The translations under genes were made by a program, and so were the position numbers. Shown piece by piece: positions 34,935 through 42,839 of a stretch of 64,000 bases of DNA. Within the stretch, counting starts at the first letter, position 1. Each line of letters begins with the position of its first letter. This stretch comes from Streptomyces sp. SLBN-31 (lineage in GTDB: Bacteria; Actinomycetota; Actinomycetes; Streptomycetales; Streptomycetaceae). The DNA is taken from contig NZ_VFNC01000001.1 of NCBI RefSeq assembly GCF_006715395.1, positions 1,984,001 through 2,048,000 of the forward strand, given 5' to 3'. The notes beneath the pieces were generated by a model that was given only the letters and a program-made list of their open reading frames with translations, was not told the origin of the DNA and ran no database searches.

Positions 34935-35072
34935 CGGACCCCCTTGCCGGTATCCGCGTGTCGGCCACGTCCCTCGCTCCCTTGCTCGCCCCGTCCTTCG
35001 ACGCTAGGGGCGAGCGAGGGAACGCACCCGCCCAGACGCCCGTACGGGTGTACGGGCCGCGGGCCCCGGGTC

Positions 35073-35885
35073 TCAGGCCTCGGGCTTGCGGGCCACCCCC
35101 GCGTACACCGGTACGACGCCCTCGGCCTGCGCCTCCACGTCCACCGGCTCCGGCCGCCAGCCGTGGACGGGGATCACACCGGGGCCGAGCAGCTCCAGAC
35201 CCTCGAAGAAGCGGTAGAACTCGGGCAGCGTGCGTGGATAAAACGGCGTGCCGCTCTTACGGAACAACCCCGCGGCCTTCGCCACCCCCTCGGGACTGAG
35301 GTCCTGGGTGACCTGGGAGAGGATCAGGAAGCTGCCCGGGGCGAGCGCCTCGACGTACCGCTTGAGCAGACCGTGGACGTCGTCCTCCTCGTCGCCCAGG
35401 TAGTGGGTGAGCGCGATCAGGGACAGCGAGACGGGACGGGAGAGGTCCAGGGACTCGGCGGCCAGCCGCAGGATGGTGTCCGGGTCGCGGACGTCGGCGT
35501 GCACGTACTGGGTGCTGCCCTCGGCGGAGCCGCGCAGCAGGGCCTCCGCGTGCCGCAGCACGATCGGATCCTTGTCCGCGTACACCACCCTCGACTCCGG
35601 CGCCGCCTCCTGAGCCACCTGGTGCAGGTTGGGCTCGGTGGGGATGCCGGTGCCGATGTCGAGGAACTGGCGTATCCCGGCCCCGGCGGCGGCCCGCACG
35701 GCCCGGTGCATGAAACGGCGGTTGGCGCGCGCCCCGCGCACCGCGGTGCCGTCCGAGGCCAGGATGTCGCGGGCCAGTGCCTCGTCCACCGGGTAGTTGT
35801 CCTTGCCGCCCAGCCACCAGTCGTACACACGGGCGGGGTGCGGGCGGCTGGTGTCGATCTGCGGTAAGGCGTCGGATCCGGTCAT
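35073..35885 (-). CDS. SAM-dependent methyltransferase (DUF574 / S-adenosyl methyltransferase family)
   Basis: 270-aa member of the actinobacterial S-adenosyl methyltransferase (DUF574) group: [20 protein letters not shown] near the N-terminus, SAM motif [20 protein letters not shown] (about residue 72), acid motif [17 protein letters not shown] and [14 protein letters not shown]. These proteins have hundreds of Streptomyces copies and no assigned substrate. ATG 35885 has GAGGAG upstream. It follows an XRE regulator on the same strand by 68 bases, a common pairing with such regulators. Confidence 0.87.
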   Translation of the reverse strand: MTGSDALPQIDTSRPHPARVYDWWLGGKDNYPVDEALARDILASDGTAVRGARANRRFMHRAVRAAAGAGIRQFLDIGTGIPTEPNLHQVAQEAAPESRVVYADKDPIVLRHAEALLRGSAEGSTQYVHADVRDPDTILRLAAESLDLSRPVSLSLIALTHYLGDEEDDVHGLLKRYVEALAPGSFLILSQVTQDLSPEGVAKAAGLFRKSGTPFYPRTLPEFYRFFEGLELLGPGVIPVHGWRPEPVDVEAQAEGVVPVYAGVARKPEA

Positions 35886-35953
35886 GCGGTGTCGTCTCCT
35901 CGGGGTGGGAAGGGTGCCGTGCGTGCCGCGGAAGAGGGAACCCGGCGGCGGAC

Positions 35954-36817
35954 TCAGAAGGTCTCGCGGTACTCCCGCAGGAGCTTCCTCGTGCGCTGCG
36001 CCGAGGCGGCACGCGCCGTCATGTGGTCCAGGACCTCGAGGTGCGCGGAGACCTCTCCCCGCGAGTCGAGGTAGAGGGCGCCCGTCAGGTACTCGGTGAA
36101 GACCATGTCGGGCAGTTCGGGCTCGGCGAAGCGGAACAGCGTGAAGGGCGCGTACGTCCCCGGGTGCGGGCCGTCCTCGAACTCGGCGACCTGAAGCGTG
36201 ATCCGGTCCCGCTCGGCGAACTCCAGGAGCTTGTCCAGCTGCTCGCGCATGACCTCGCCGCGGATGCTCACCGGACGCTTCAGCACCGTCTCGTCCATCA
36301 CCACCCACAGGTGCGGCGGGTCCGGGCGGTCCAGGAGCTTCTGCCGGGCCATGCGCAGCGACACGTGCCGGTCGATGGTCTCCGGGCCGGTCTGGCCGAC
36401 CGTGCCGGCCTCCATGACGGCGCGCGCGTACTCCTCGGTCTGCAGCAGCCCGGGTACGAAGTGCGGCTCGTAGGAGCGGATGATCCGGGCGGCGCCCTCC
36501 AGGCTGACGTACAGGCTGAACCAGTCCGGCAGCACGTCGTGGAAGCGCTGCCACCAGCCCGGCTGGTTCGCCTCCTCGGCCAGCGCGACGAAGGCGGCCG
36601 CCTCCTCGTCCGGTACGCCGTACGTGGTCAGCAGCACCTGGACGTACGGGATCTTCAGCGCGACCTCGGCCATCTCGATCCGCCGCACGGTCGCCGGCGC
36701 CACGCGCAGCACGCGCGCGGCCTCCTCACGCTTGAAGCCCGCCGCCTCCCGCAGCTCCTGCAACCGTTTTCCCAGCACCACCTGGCCCACAGTGGGCGCG
36801 GGCCGCCGCTCACTCAC
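35954..36817 (-). CDS. XRE-type regulator with DUF5753 domain
   Basis: 287 aa. N-terminal helix-turn-helix about residues 15-70 (KRLQELREAAGFKREEAARV, LRVAPATVRRIEMAEVALKI), then a DUF5753 domain (SLEGAARIIRSYEPHFVPGL, LQTEEYARAVME, LWVVMDETVLKRPV and ITLQVAEFEDGPHPG). In Streptomyces this type usually pairs with a DUF397 small protein; none was found here, and the neighbour is a DUF574 methyltransferase. GTG start with GGGGAGG upstream. Confidence 0.88.
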   Translation of the reverse strand: MSERRPAPTVGQVVLGKRLQELREAAGFKREEAARVLRVAPATVRRIEMAEVALKIPYVQVLLTTYGVPDEEAAAFVALAEEANQPGWWQRFHDVLPDWFSLYVSLEGAARIIRSYEPHFVPGLLQTEEYARAVMEAGTVGQTGPETIDRHVSLRMARQKLLDRPDPPHLWVVMDETVLKRPVSIRGEVMREQLDKLLEFAERDRITLQVAEFEDGPHPGTYAPFTLFRFAEPELPDMVFTEYLTGALYLDSRGEVSAHLEVLDHMTARAASAQRTRKLLREYRETF

Positions 36818-36942
36818 GCCACGCCTCCCCTACGCGCCGAAGTCCGCGCGAAGCAGTGTGTCATGTTCCGGTGTCAGTCTCACGGGGTCCGCGGTGAGGC
36901 GCTTGCCACGTGTGCCGAACGGGCGCCCGGTGGCGGCGCCCG

Positions 36943-37773
36943 TCAGGAGATCAGCGACCGGAGGTACTTGGCCGTCGCCGGGTCGGCCGGCAACAGCGTC
37001 TCGATGGCCAGCTCGGCCACGGTGACGTCCATGGGCGTGTTGAACGTCGAGATGGAGGAGATGAAGGACAGCGTCCGGCCCTCGTGCTCGATCCGCATCG
37101 GCAGGGCGAAGTACGGTACGGGCTCGGCCGGTTCGCCGCCGTGGGCGCTCTCCGGGACCGGGTAGGCCGCGACCTCCTCGTACAGCCGGCGCAGCGGTGC
37201 CGAGCGGTGCAGGGCGATCTGCCGCTCCATCTGGGCCAGCAGATGGCCGCGCCACTCGGGCAGGTTGAGGATGCGCGGCGCCAGGCCCTGGGGGTGCAGG
37301 GTGAGCCGCATGGCGTTGAGCGGGGGCTTCAGCAGGGACTCCGGGAGCCCGTCCAGCAGCGTCATGATGCCGCGGTTGGCCGCGACCACGTCGTACGTCG
37401 CGTCGACGACCAGCGCCGGATAGGGCTCGTAGCCCTGGATGAGCCGTTCGATGCCCTCGCGCAGGGCGCCCATCGCCGGATCGTCCAGGGGGGTCTCCGG
37501 GTAGCGCGGGGCGTAACCGGCAGCGAGCAGCAGGGCGTTGCGCTCCCGGACGGGCACGTCCAGGTGCTCGGCCAGCTTCAGCACCATCTCTTCGCTCGGC
37601 CGGGAGCGGCCCGTCTCGACGAAACTGATGTGCCGGGCCGAGGACTCGGCGCGCAGGGCAAGCTCCAGCTGGCTCACCCGGCGCCGCTCCCGCCAGGCCC
37701 GCAGCAGCGGGCCGACGCCCTGGTCGGCGGGAGCGGTCACGGAGGCGATGGTTCCGGTCACGGCAGCGGTCAT
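36943..37773 (-). CDS. XRE-type regulator with MmyB-like ligand-binding domain
   Basis: 276 aa. N-terminal HTH about residues 25-80 (LLRAWRERRRVSQLELALRA, SARHISFVETGRSRPSEEMV) followed by a MmyB-type PAS-like domain (PALVVDATYDVVAANRGIMT, LRLTLHPQGLAPRILNLPEW). Such regulators sense fatty acids or small ligands and often repress an adjacent divergent gene; the divergent neighbour is the pterin dehydratase at 37909. ATG 37773. Confidence 0.87.
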   Translation of the reverse strand: MTAAVTGTIASVTAPADQGVGPLLRAWRERRRVSQLELALRAESSARHISFVETGRSRPSEEMVLKLAEHLDVPVRERNALLLAAGYAPRYPETPLDDPAMGALREGIERLIQGYEPYPALVVDATYDVVAANRGIMTLLDGLPESLLKPPLNAMRLTLHPQGLAPRILNLPEWRGHLLAQMERQIALHRSAPLRRLYEEVAAYPVPESAHGGEPAEPVPYFALPMRIEHEGRTLSFISSISTFNTPMDVTVAELAIETLLPADPATAKYLRSLIS

Positions 37774-37908
37774 GTGTACGACCGTAGTCGAGGAACGCCC
37801 CCCGCGAGGTGTCCTCGTCTCACCCCCGGGCACCCTCTGACCAGGACCGCAGTCGCAGGGCTGTGGCAGGCTGAAGAGGCAACCGCAGCCGAGGTGAGGA
37901 GCGAGGCC

Positions 37909-38214
37909 ATGCCCGTGGAACCGCTGTCCCAGAAGGAGATCGAGGACCGGCTCGCCGAGCTGTCGGGCTGGTCGGCCGAGAACGACCGGCTCACCCGCTC
38001 CTACCGGCTCACCTCGCACTTCGCGGCCACGGCGATGGTCGTGCACATCGCCCGGGTCCAGGAGGAGCTCGACCACCACTCCGACCTCACCCTCGGCTAC
38101 AACACCGTCTCCCTCTCGGTGAACACCCACAGCGTCGGCGGCCGGATCACCGAGCTCGACTTCGGCCTCGCGAGCAGGGTCGAGGAGCTCGCACCGGGAC
38201 ACGGGGCACACTGA
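37909..38214 (+). CDS. 4a-hydroxytetrahydrobiopterin dehydratase
   Basis: 101-aa pterin-4a-carbinolamine dehydratase: the family motif is EELDHHSDLTLGYNTVSLSV (residues about 52-71, with the catalytic histidines), preceded by LTRSYRLTSHFAATAMVVHI. It recycles the pterin cofactor of aromatic amino acid hydroxylases; no hydroxylase gene is in the window. GAGGTGAGGAG stands before the ATG. Divergent from the MmyB-type regulator. Confidence 0.88.
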   Translation: MPVEPLSQKEIEDRLAELSGWSAENDRLTRSYRLTSHFAATAMVVHIARVQEELDHHSDLTLGYNTVSLSVNTHSVGGRITELDFGLASRVEELAPGHGAH

Positions 38215-38219
38215 CGCGC

Positions 38220-38963
38220 GTGCTCGACTACGACAAGGAAGCCGACGCCTACGACGAGACACGCGGCGGCGAGGCCAGGGCCGCGGCCGCCGCGACCGCC
38301 GTACTGGGCCTGGTCCCGCCCACCGCCGAACGCCTCCTCGACGTCGGCTGCGGCACCGGCATCGTCACCCGCCGCCTCGCGGCCGGGCGGCCCGCGGCCC
38401 GGGTGACGGGCGTCGACCTGACGCTCGGCATGGCCCGGATGGCCGCCGGCCGGCTGCCCGGCGCGATCGCCCTGGCCGACAGCCGCGCGCTGCCGTTCCC
38501 CGACGCCACGTTCGACGCCGTCAGCAGTGTGTGGCTGCTGCACCTGCTGGACGGGCCGCAGGACGTCCGCGCCGTCGTCGCCGAGTGCGGCCGGGTCCTC
38601 AGACCCGGCGGGGTGTACGTCACCACCGTCGACAAGGCCGCCGCGCACAACGTCGGCAGCGACATCGACGCCGTGCTGGCCGAGCGGCCGCGCAGCGTGC
38701 CCCGGGACCCCGCCGACCTCGTCACCCGGTACGCCGCGGCCCAGGGCCTGCTCCCCGCCGGCCGGGCCCGGTTCCAGGGGCACGGGCAGGGGCGCAGTCC
38801 CCGTCGTACCGTCGCCGACCTGCGGCGCGGCTGGTTCGTCACCCTGCCGCCGGGCGAACCGCTCGCCGAGCGGTTCGCCGACCGCCTGGCCCGGCTGCCC
38901 GACCAGGACCGGCCCCGCCCCGATCCGGTCTTCCACCTGCGCAGCTTCAGGAAGGCCGGCTGA
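38220..38963 (+). CDS. Class I SAM-dependent methyltransferase
   Basis: 247 aa. Motif I LLDVGCGTGIVTRRLAAG (about residue 40), motif II VTGVDLTLGMARMAAG, motif III LADSRALPFPDATFDAVSSV and post-motif VLRPGGVYVTTVDKA, in the UbiE/Methyltransf_11 order. GTG start six bases after the pterin dehydratase stop, so likely cotranscribed. The 3' end overlaps the convergent gene below by 17 bases. Substrate unknown. Confidence 0.85.
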   Translation: MLDYDKEADAYDETRGGEARAAAAATAVLGLVPPTAERLLDVGCGTGIVTRRLAAGRPAARVTGVDLTLGMARMAAGRLPGAIALADSRALPFPDATFDAVSSVWLLHLLDGPQDVRAVVAECGRVLRPGGVYVTTVDKAAAHNVGSDIDAVLAERPRSVPRDPADLVTRYAAAQGLLPAGRARFQGHGQGRSPRRTVADLRRGWFVTLPPGEPLAERFADRLARLPDQDRPRPDPVFHLRSFRKAG

Positions 38964-39408
38964 AGTCCATCGTCCAGTTGGTCAGCCAGCTCTCCCCGCC
39001 GTCGACGGAGAACGCCTGCTCCCAGCGGGCGGCGGCGGGGGAGACGCCCGACCAGACGAACCGCACGCGCACGTCCTCGCCGTCGTACGTGTCCTCGCCG
39101 AGGAACTCGCCCCGGTCGCCGTCGAAGCCGCCGTTGACCGGTGGGAACAGGGTGCCGGTGCGGCTCGAGGACCAGTTCAGCGACCACTGCTCACGCTCCG
39201 GGTCGAACAGCCGCAGGGTCAGTCCCTTCGCGCCCAGGTACGGCATGTCGATCTCGTCGAGGTTCGCGGCGCCGTCGAACAGCGGAAGGCACCGGCTGGT
39301 GGACTCGAACTCCACCCAGCCGCTGTCCGGGTCGAGGAAGTCGGTGCGGCGGCGATGGGCGACCTCCCACTCTCCGTGCAGGAAGTCGAAGTCGTGCGGA
39401 CCGCTCAT
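38947..39408 (-). CDS. DUF1579-like conserved protein
   Basis: 153 aa. HDFDFLHGEWEVAHRRRTDF, LPLFDGAANLDEIDMPYLG, GLTLRLFDPEREQWSLNWSS and VRFVWSGVSPAAARWEQAFS follow the DUF1579/lipocalin-like beta-barrel pattern (a W-x-V-x-H start and a repeated strand-loop layout). No enzyme motif. It overlaps the upstream gene by ATGA (39405-39408), so the two are coupled. A binding role is possible but not shown. Confidence 0.7.
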   Translation of the reverse strand: MSGPHDFDFLHGEWEVAHRRRTDFLDPDSGWVEFESTSRCLPLFDGAANLDEIDMPYLGAKGLTLRLFDPEREQWSLNWSSSRTGTLFPPVNGGFDGDRGEFLGEDTYDGEDVRVRFVWSGVSPAAARWEQAFSVDGGESWLTNWTMDFSRPS

Positions 39409-39884
39409 GTGCGTTCTCCCGTGGTTCCTTCGGGCAGGGTGTCGGACAAGTAGGCCGTGAGGTCCGGGACTTGGGGCGTGAGCATGTGCCGCACCCAGGC
39501 GTCCCGCTCGTGCTGGATCGGCGGCAGCTCGAAGACGCAGCCGATCCAGGGGAGTTCGGGCCTGACGAAGTGGGTGGGGTCGCGGTCGGGGCAGCCGAGG
39601 ACCGGCTGGCCGGCGGCCGCGTTCGCGTAGTGCAGGACGTTGTCCCACACCCAGCTGTAGGCGTTGACGTAGGCGCCGTCGTCGTTTCCCCGGTGAACGA
39701 CGACGAAGGTCACCGGCGGCGTCCCGTCCGGCTCCGGCAGCAGCTCGGGCAGGACCTCGTACGCCGCCTTCTCCACGTCGGGCGCGATGCCCGCCGGGTC
39801 GGCGGTGACGTGGTAGCGCTTGACGTGCCGGCCGGCCACCTCGATCGGCGGCGGCACGGTCAGCAGTTTCTCCGTGAAGGGCAT
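39405..39884 (-). CDS. Conserved protein of unknown function (159 aa)
   Basis: Not recognised as an enzyme. Features: FTEKLLTVPPPIEVAGRHVK, RYHVTADPAG, TFVVVHRGNDDGAYVNAYSW and VWDNVLHYANAAAG, then PQVPDLTAYLSD. It is coupled to the DUF1579-like gene and transcribed divergently from the WYL regulator, which probably controls it through the palindrome at 39903-39929. No signal peptide or membrane helix. Confidence 0.7.
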   Translation of the reverse strand: MPFTEKLLTVPPPIEVAGRHVKRYHVTADPAGIAPDVEKAAYEVLPELLPEPDGTPPVTFVVVHRGNDDGAYVNAYSWVWDNVLHYANAAAGQPVLGCPDRDPTHFVRPELPWIGCVFELPPIQHERDAWVRHMLTPQVPDLTAYLSDTLPEGTTGERT

Positions 39885-39902
39885 GAGGTGACGCTAGGGC
39901 CG

Positions 39903-39929
39903 CTTCACTGACACCTTGTGTCAGTGAAG
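39903..39929. promoter_or_regulatory. Perfect 12-bp-arm palindromic operator over the WYL regulator start codon
   Basis: CTTCACTGACAC (39903-39914), spacer CTT, GTGTCAGTGAAG (39918-39929). The second arm includes the GTG start of the regulator. The site sits in the 33-base gap between divergent genes, so one dimer could block both. Autoregulation is inferred. Confidence 0.8.
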
Positions 39930-40874
39930 TCCAGCCGTCTCGTCTCGATCCTCCTGCTGCTGCAGACCCGGGGCCGGATGACCGCTGCCCAGCTCGCCGA
40001 GGAGCTGGAGGTCTCGGTCCGCACGGTCTACCGGGACGTGGAGGCGCTGAGCGCGGCAGGCGTCCCGCTCTACGGCGACGCGGGCCACGCCGGCGGCTAC
40101 CGCCTGCTCCACGGCTACCGCACCCGCCTGACCGGGCTCACCGCCGACGAGGCCGAGGCCCTGTTCCTCGCCGGAGCCCCCGGCCCGGCCGCCGAGCTGG
40201 GTCTCGGCTCCGTCCTGGCCGCCGCCCAGCTGAAGGTGCGCGCCGCCCTGCCGGCGGAACTGCGCGAGCACGCGGACCGGGTCGGCGGCCGCTTCCACCT
40301 CGACGCCCCCGGCTGGTACGCGGACGCGGAGGAGACGCCGTACCTCACGGCGGTCGCCGACGCGGTGTGGCACAGCCGCGTGCTGCACGTGCTGTACCGC
40401 CGCTGGGCCGAACCGACCGACGTGGAGCGGCTGTTGGAGCCGTACGGGCTGGTCCTCAAGGCGGGGCGGTGGTACGTCGTCGCGGGCCCCGGACCGCGCA
40501 CCTTCCGCGTCGACCAGATCCTCCGACTCGCCGAAACAGGCGAGGAGTTCACCCGGCCGTCCGGCTTCGACCTGGCCGCCTACTGGGCGGCCTACCAGCG
40601 CGACTTCCCCGACCGGCTGTACCGGGGCGAGGCGCTCGTACGGCTGGCACCGGGAGTGCGGCTGCCCAGAGCGGTCGACGTGCGCACCGACGACGACGGC
40701 TGGACGGTCGCCCGGGTGCCCATCGAGTCGGTCGCACACGCGCATGGCGAGTTCCTGCGCCTGGGCACGGACATCGAGGTGCTGGAACCCTCCGACCTGC
40801 GGCTGAGCATCGCCCGTACGGTCGCCGAACTGGCCGGAATGTACGGCAACCCGGCCTCGGACCGTGACGACTGA
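39918..40874 (+). CDS. DeoR-HTH / WYL-domain transcriptional regulator
   Basis: 318 aa. N-terminal winged HTH (RLVSILLLLQTRGRMTAAQL, VSVRTVYRDVEALSAAGVPL, about residues 5-55), a middle domain, and a WYL domain around LHVLYRRWAEPTDVERLLEP and YGLVLKAGRWYVVAGPG (about residues 160-200), with the C-terminal WCX part GEFLRLGTDIEVLEP. These regulators sense nucleic acid or small ligands. GTG 39918; GTG 39924 is the alternative. It is divergent from the two-gene unit at 38947-39884. Confidence 0.9.
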   Translation: MSVKSSRLVSILLLLQTRGRMTAAQLAEELEVSVRTVYRDVEALSAAGVPLYGDAGHAGGYRLLHGYRTRLTGLTADEAEALFLAGAPGPAAELGLGSVLAAAQLKVRAALPAELREHADRVGGRFHLDAPGWYADAEETPYLTAVADAVWHSRVLHVLYRRWAEPTDVERLLEPYGLVLKAGRWYVVAGPGPRTFRVDQILRLAETGEEFTRPSGFDLAAYWAAYQRDFPDRLYRGEALVRLAPGVRLPRAVDVRTDDDGWTVARVPIESVAHAHGEFLRLGTDIEVLEPSDLRLSIARTVAELAGMYGNPASDRDD

Positions 40875-40913
40875 GGGGGCGGAACCCGTCCGTCCTCTCT
40901 GGAGGTTCGTCCC

Positions 40914-42794
40914 GTGCAGCACCCGCACCCGCACAGGCACCGCAGACGCCGTGTCCTCCTCCCGGCGGTGACGGCGACCGCGGCCCTGGCCGCCGCCGGC
41001 CTCACCGCCCTGTCGCCGACCCCCGCCGAGGCCGCCACCGCACGGCAGGTGGAGAAGCTCGACCGCGGCCTGGTCAGCGTGCACACCGACAGCGGCAACC
41101 TGGTCGGCTGGCGCTGGCTCGGCACCGACCCGAACGACGTCTCCTTCAACGTCTACCGGGCCGGTACGAAGGTCAACTCCGCGCCGATCACCGGCTCCAC
41201 GAACTTCTTCCACTCGGGCGCCCCCGCCCAGGCCGACTACACCGTCCGCGCGATCGTGGGCGGCGTCGAGCAGGCCGACTCAGAGCACGCCGTGCAGCTG
41301 CGCACCGGCTACAAGGACGTGCCCATCAGTCCGCCCGCCGGCGGTACCACCCCCGACGGCGTCGCCTACACCTACGAGGCGAACGACGCCTCCGTGGGCG
41401 ACCTGGACGGCGACGGCCAGTTGGACTTCGTCCTGAAGTGGCAGCCCACGAACGCGAAGGACAACTCCCAGTCCGGCTACACCGGCGACACCTACCTCGA
41501 CGGCGTCAAGCTCGACGGCACCCGGCTGTGGCGCATCGACCTGGGCCGCAACATCCGCTCCGGCGCGCACTACACACAGTTCCAGGTGTACGACTACGAC
41601 GGCGACGGCAGGGCCGAGGTCGCGACGAAGACCGCGGACGGCACCGTCGACGGCACCGGCACGGTGATCGGCAGCTCCTCGGCCGACCACCGCAACTCCA
41701 GCGGGTACGTGCTGTCCGGCCCCGAGTACCTGACCATGTTCAACGGGCGGACCGGCAAGGCGATGCAGAGCGTCGACTACGTCCCCGAGCGCGGCACGGT
41801 GTCCTCGTGGGGCGACTCCTACGGCAACCGCGTCGACCGCTTCCTCGCCGGCACGGCCTACCTCGACGGCTCCCGCCCCTCCCTGATCATGGCCCGCGGC
41901 TACTACACCCGTACGGTGATCGCCGCCTGGGACTGGCGGAACGGCTCCTTCTCCCGCCGCTGGACCTTCGACACCAACTCCTCGGCCAACTCCGGCAAGG
42001 GGTACGACTCCCAGGGCAACCACCAGTTGTCGGTGGCCGACGTGGACGGGGACGGCAAGGACGAGATCGTGTACGGCTCGATGGCGGTGGACGACAACGG
42101 CAGCGGGCTGTGGACCACGAAGAACGGTCACGGCGACGCCCTGCACGTGGGCGACCTCGACCCCTCCCGCCCGGGCCTGGAGGAGTTCAAGGTCGACGAG
42201 GACGCCTCCAAGCCGTCCTCCTGGATGGCGGACGCGAAGACCGGCCAGGTCATCTGGTCCACCCCCGCCAACGGCGACAACGGCCGGGGCGTCTCGGGCG
42301 ACATCTGGGCGGGCAGCGCGGGCGCCGAGTCCTGGTCGTCGGCGGAGAGCGGCGTCCGCAACCCCAAGGGCACGGTGGTGTCCAGCCGCAAGCCGTCCAG
42401 CACCAACTTCCTGTCCTGGTGGGACGGCGACCCGGTCCGTGAACTCCTCGACGGCACCCACATCGACAAGTACGGCACCTCGTCCGACACCCGCCTGCTG
42501 ACCGGCGCCTCGGTCCACTCGAACAACGGCACCAAGGCGACGCCGTCCCTGTCCGGCGACATCCTGGGCGACTGGCGCGAGGAGGTCGTCTGGCCGACGA
42601 CCGACAACACGGCACTGCGCATCTACTCGACGCCGTACGAGACGACGACGAGGATCACCACCCTGCTCCACGACACCCAGTACCGCACGGCCCTGGCCTG
42701 GCAAAATACGGCCTACAACCAGCCCCCGCACCCGAGCTTCTTCATCGGCGACGGCATGGCGACACCCCCACGCCCGACCGTGTACACGCCGTAG
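40914..42794 (+). CDS. Rhamnogalacturonan lyase (PL11)
   Basis: 626 aa, secreted. Signal peptide MQHPHPHRHRRRRVLLPAVT then ALSPTPAEAA. The mature protein is a PL11 eight-bladed propeller with Ca-binding D-x-D-G-D loops (VGDLDGDGQLDFVLKW, VYDYDGDGRAEVATKTADG, VADVDGDGKDEIVYGSM) and catalytic-core segments RGYYTRTVIAAWDWRNGSF and NHQLSVADVDG. It cleaves pectic rhamnogalacturonan I. Starts the polysaccharide island. GTG start with GGAGG upstream; a strong bidirectional hairpin follows. Confidence 0.93.
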   Translation: MQHPHPHRHRRRRVLLPAVTATAALAAAGLTALSPTPAEAATARQVEKLDRGLVSVHTDSGNLVGWRWLGTDPNDVSFNVYRAGTKVNSAPITGSTNFFHSGAPAQADYTVRAIVGGVEQADSEHAVQLRTGYKDVPISPPAGGTTPDGVAYTYEANDASVGDLDGDGQLDFVLKWQPTNAKDNSQSGYTGDTYLDGVKLDGTRLWRIDLGRNIRSGAHYTQFQVYDYDGDGRAEVATKTADGTVDGTGTVIGSSSADHRNSSGYVLSGPEYLTMFNGRTGKAMQSVDYVPERGTVSSWGDSYGNRVDRFLAGTAYLDGSRPSLIMARGYYTRTVIAAWDWRNGSFSRRWTFDTNSSANSGKGYDSQGNHQLSVADVDGDGKDEIVYGSMAVDDNGSGLWTTKNGHGDALHVGDLDPSRPGLEEFKVDEDASKPSSWMADAKTGQVIWSTPANGDNGRGVSGDIWAGSAGAESWSSAESGVRNPKGTVVSSRKPSSTNFLSWWDGDPVRELLDGTHIDKYGTSSDTRLLTGASVHSNNGTKATPSLSGDILGDWREEVVWPTTDNTALRIYSTPYETTTRITTLLHDTQYRTALAWQNTAYNQPPHPSFFIGDGMATPPRPTVYTP

Positions 42795-42804
42795 GAAACG
42801 ACGA

Positions 42805-42830
42805 GGGCGCGTGCCACCCGGCACGCGCCC
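42805..42830. terminator. Bidirectional hairpin between convergent PL11 and GH74 genes
   Basis: Arms GGGCGCGTGCC (42805-42815) and GGCACGCGCCC (42820-42830) with an ACCC loop, perfectly complementary. No U-tract. Confidence 0.75.
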
Positions 42831-42839
42831 CCGAACGGG

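Noticed and set aside
36830..36942. A coding-like minus-strand stretch ending VRLTPEHDTLLRADFGA between the two XRE genes
   Set aside because: No start codon or ribosome binding site fits a short gene here, and it is not DUF397-like. It may be a remnant, but the evidence is too thin.
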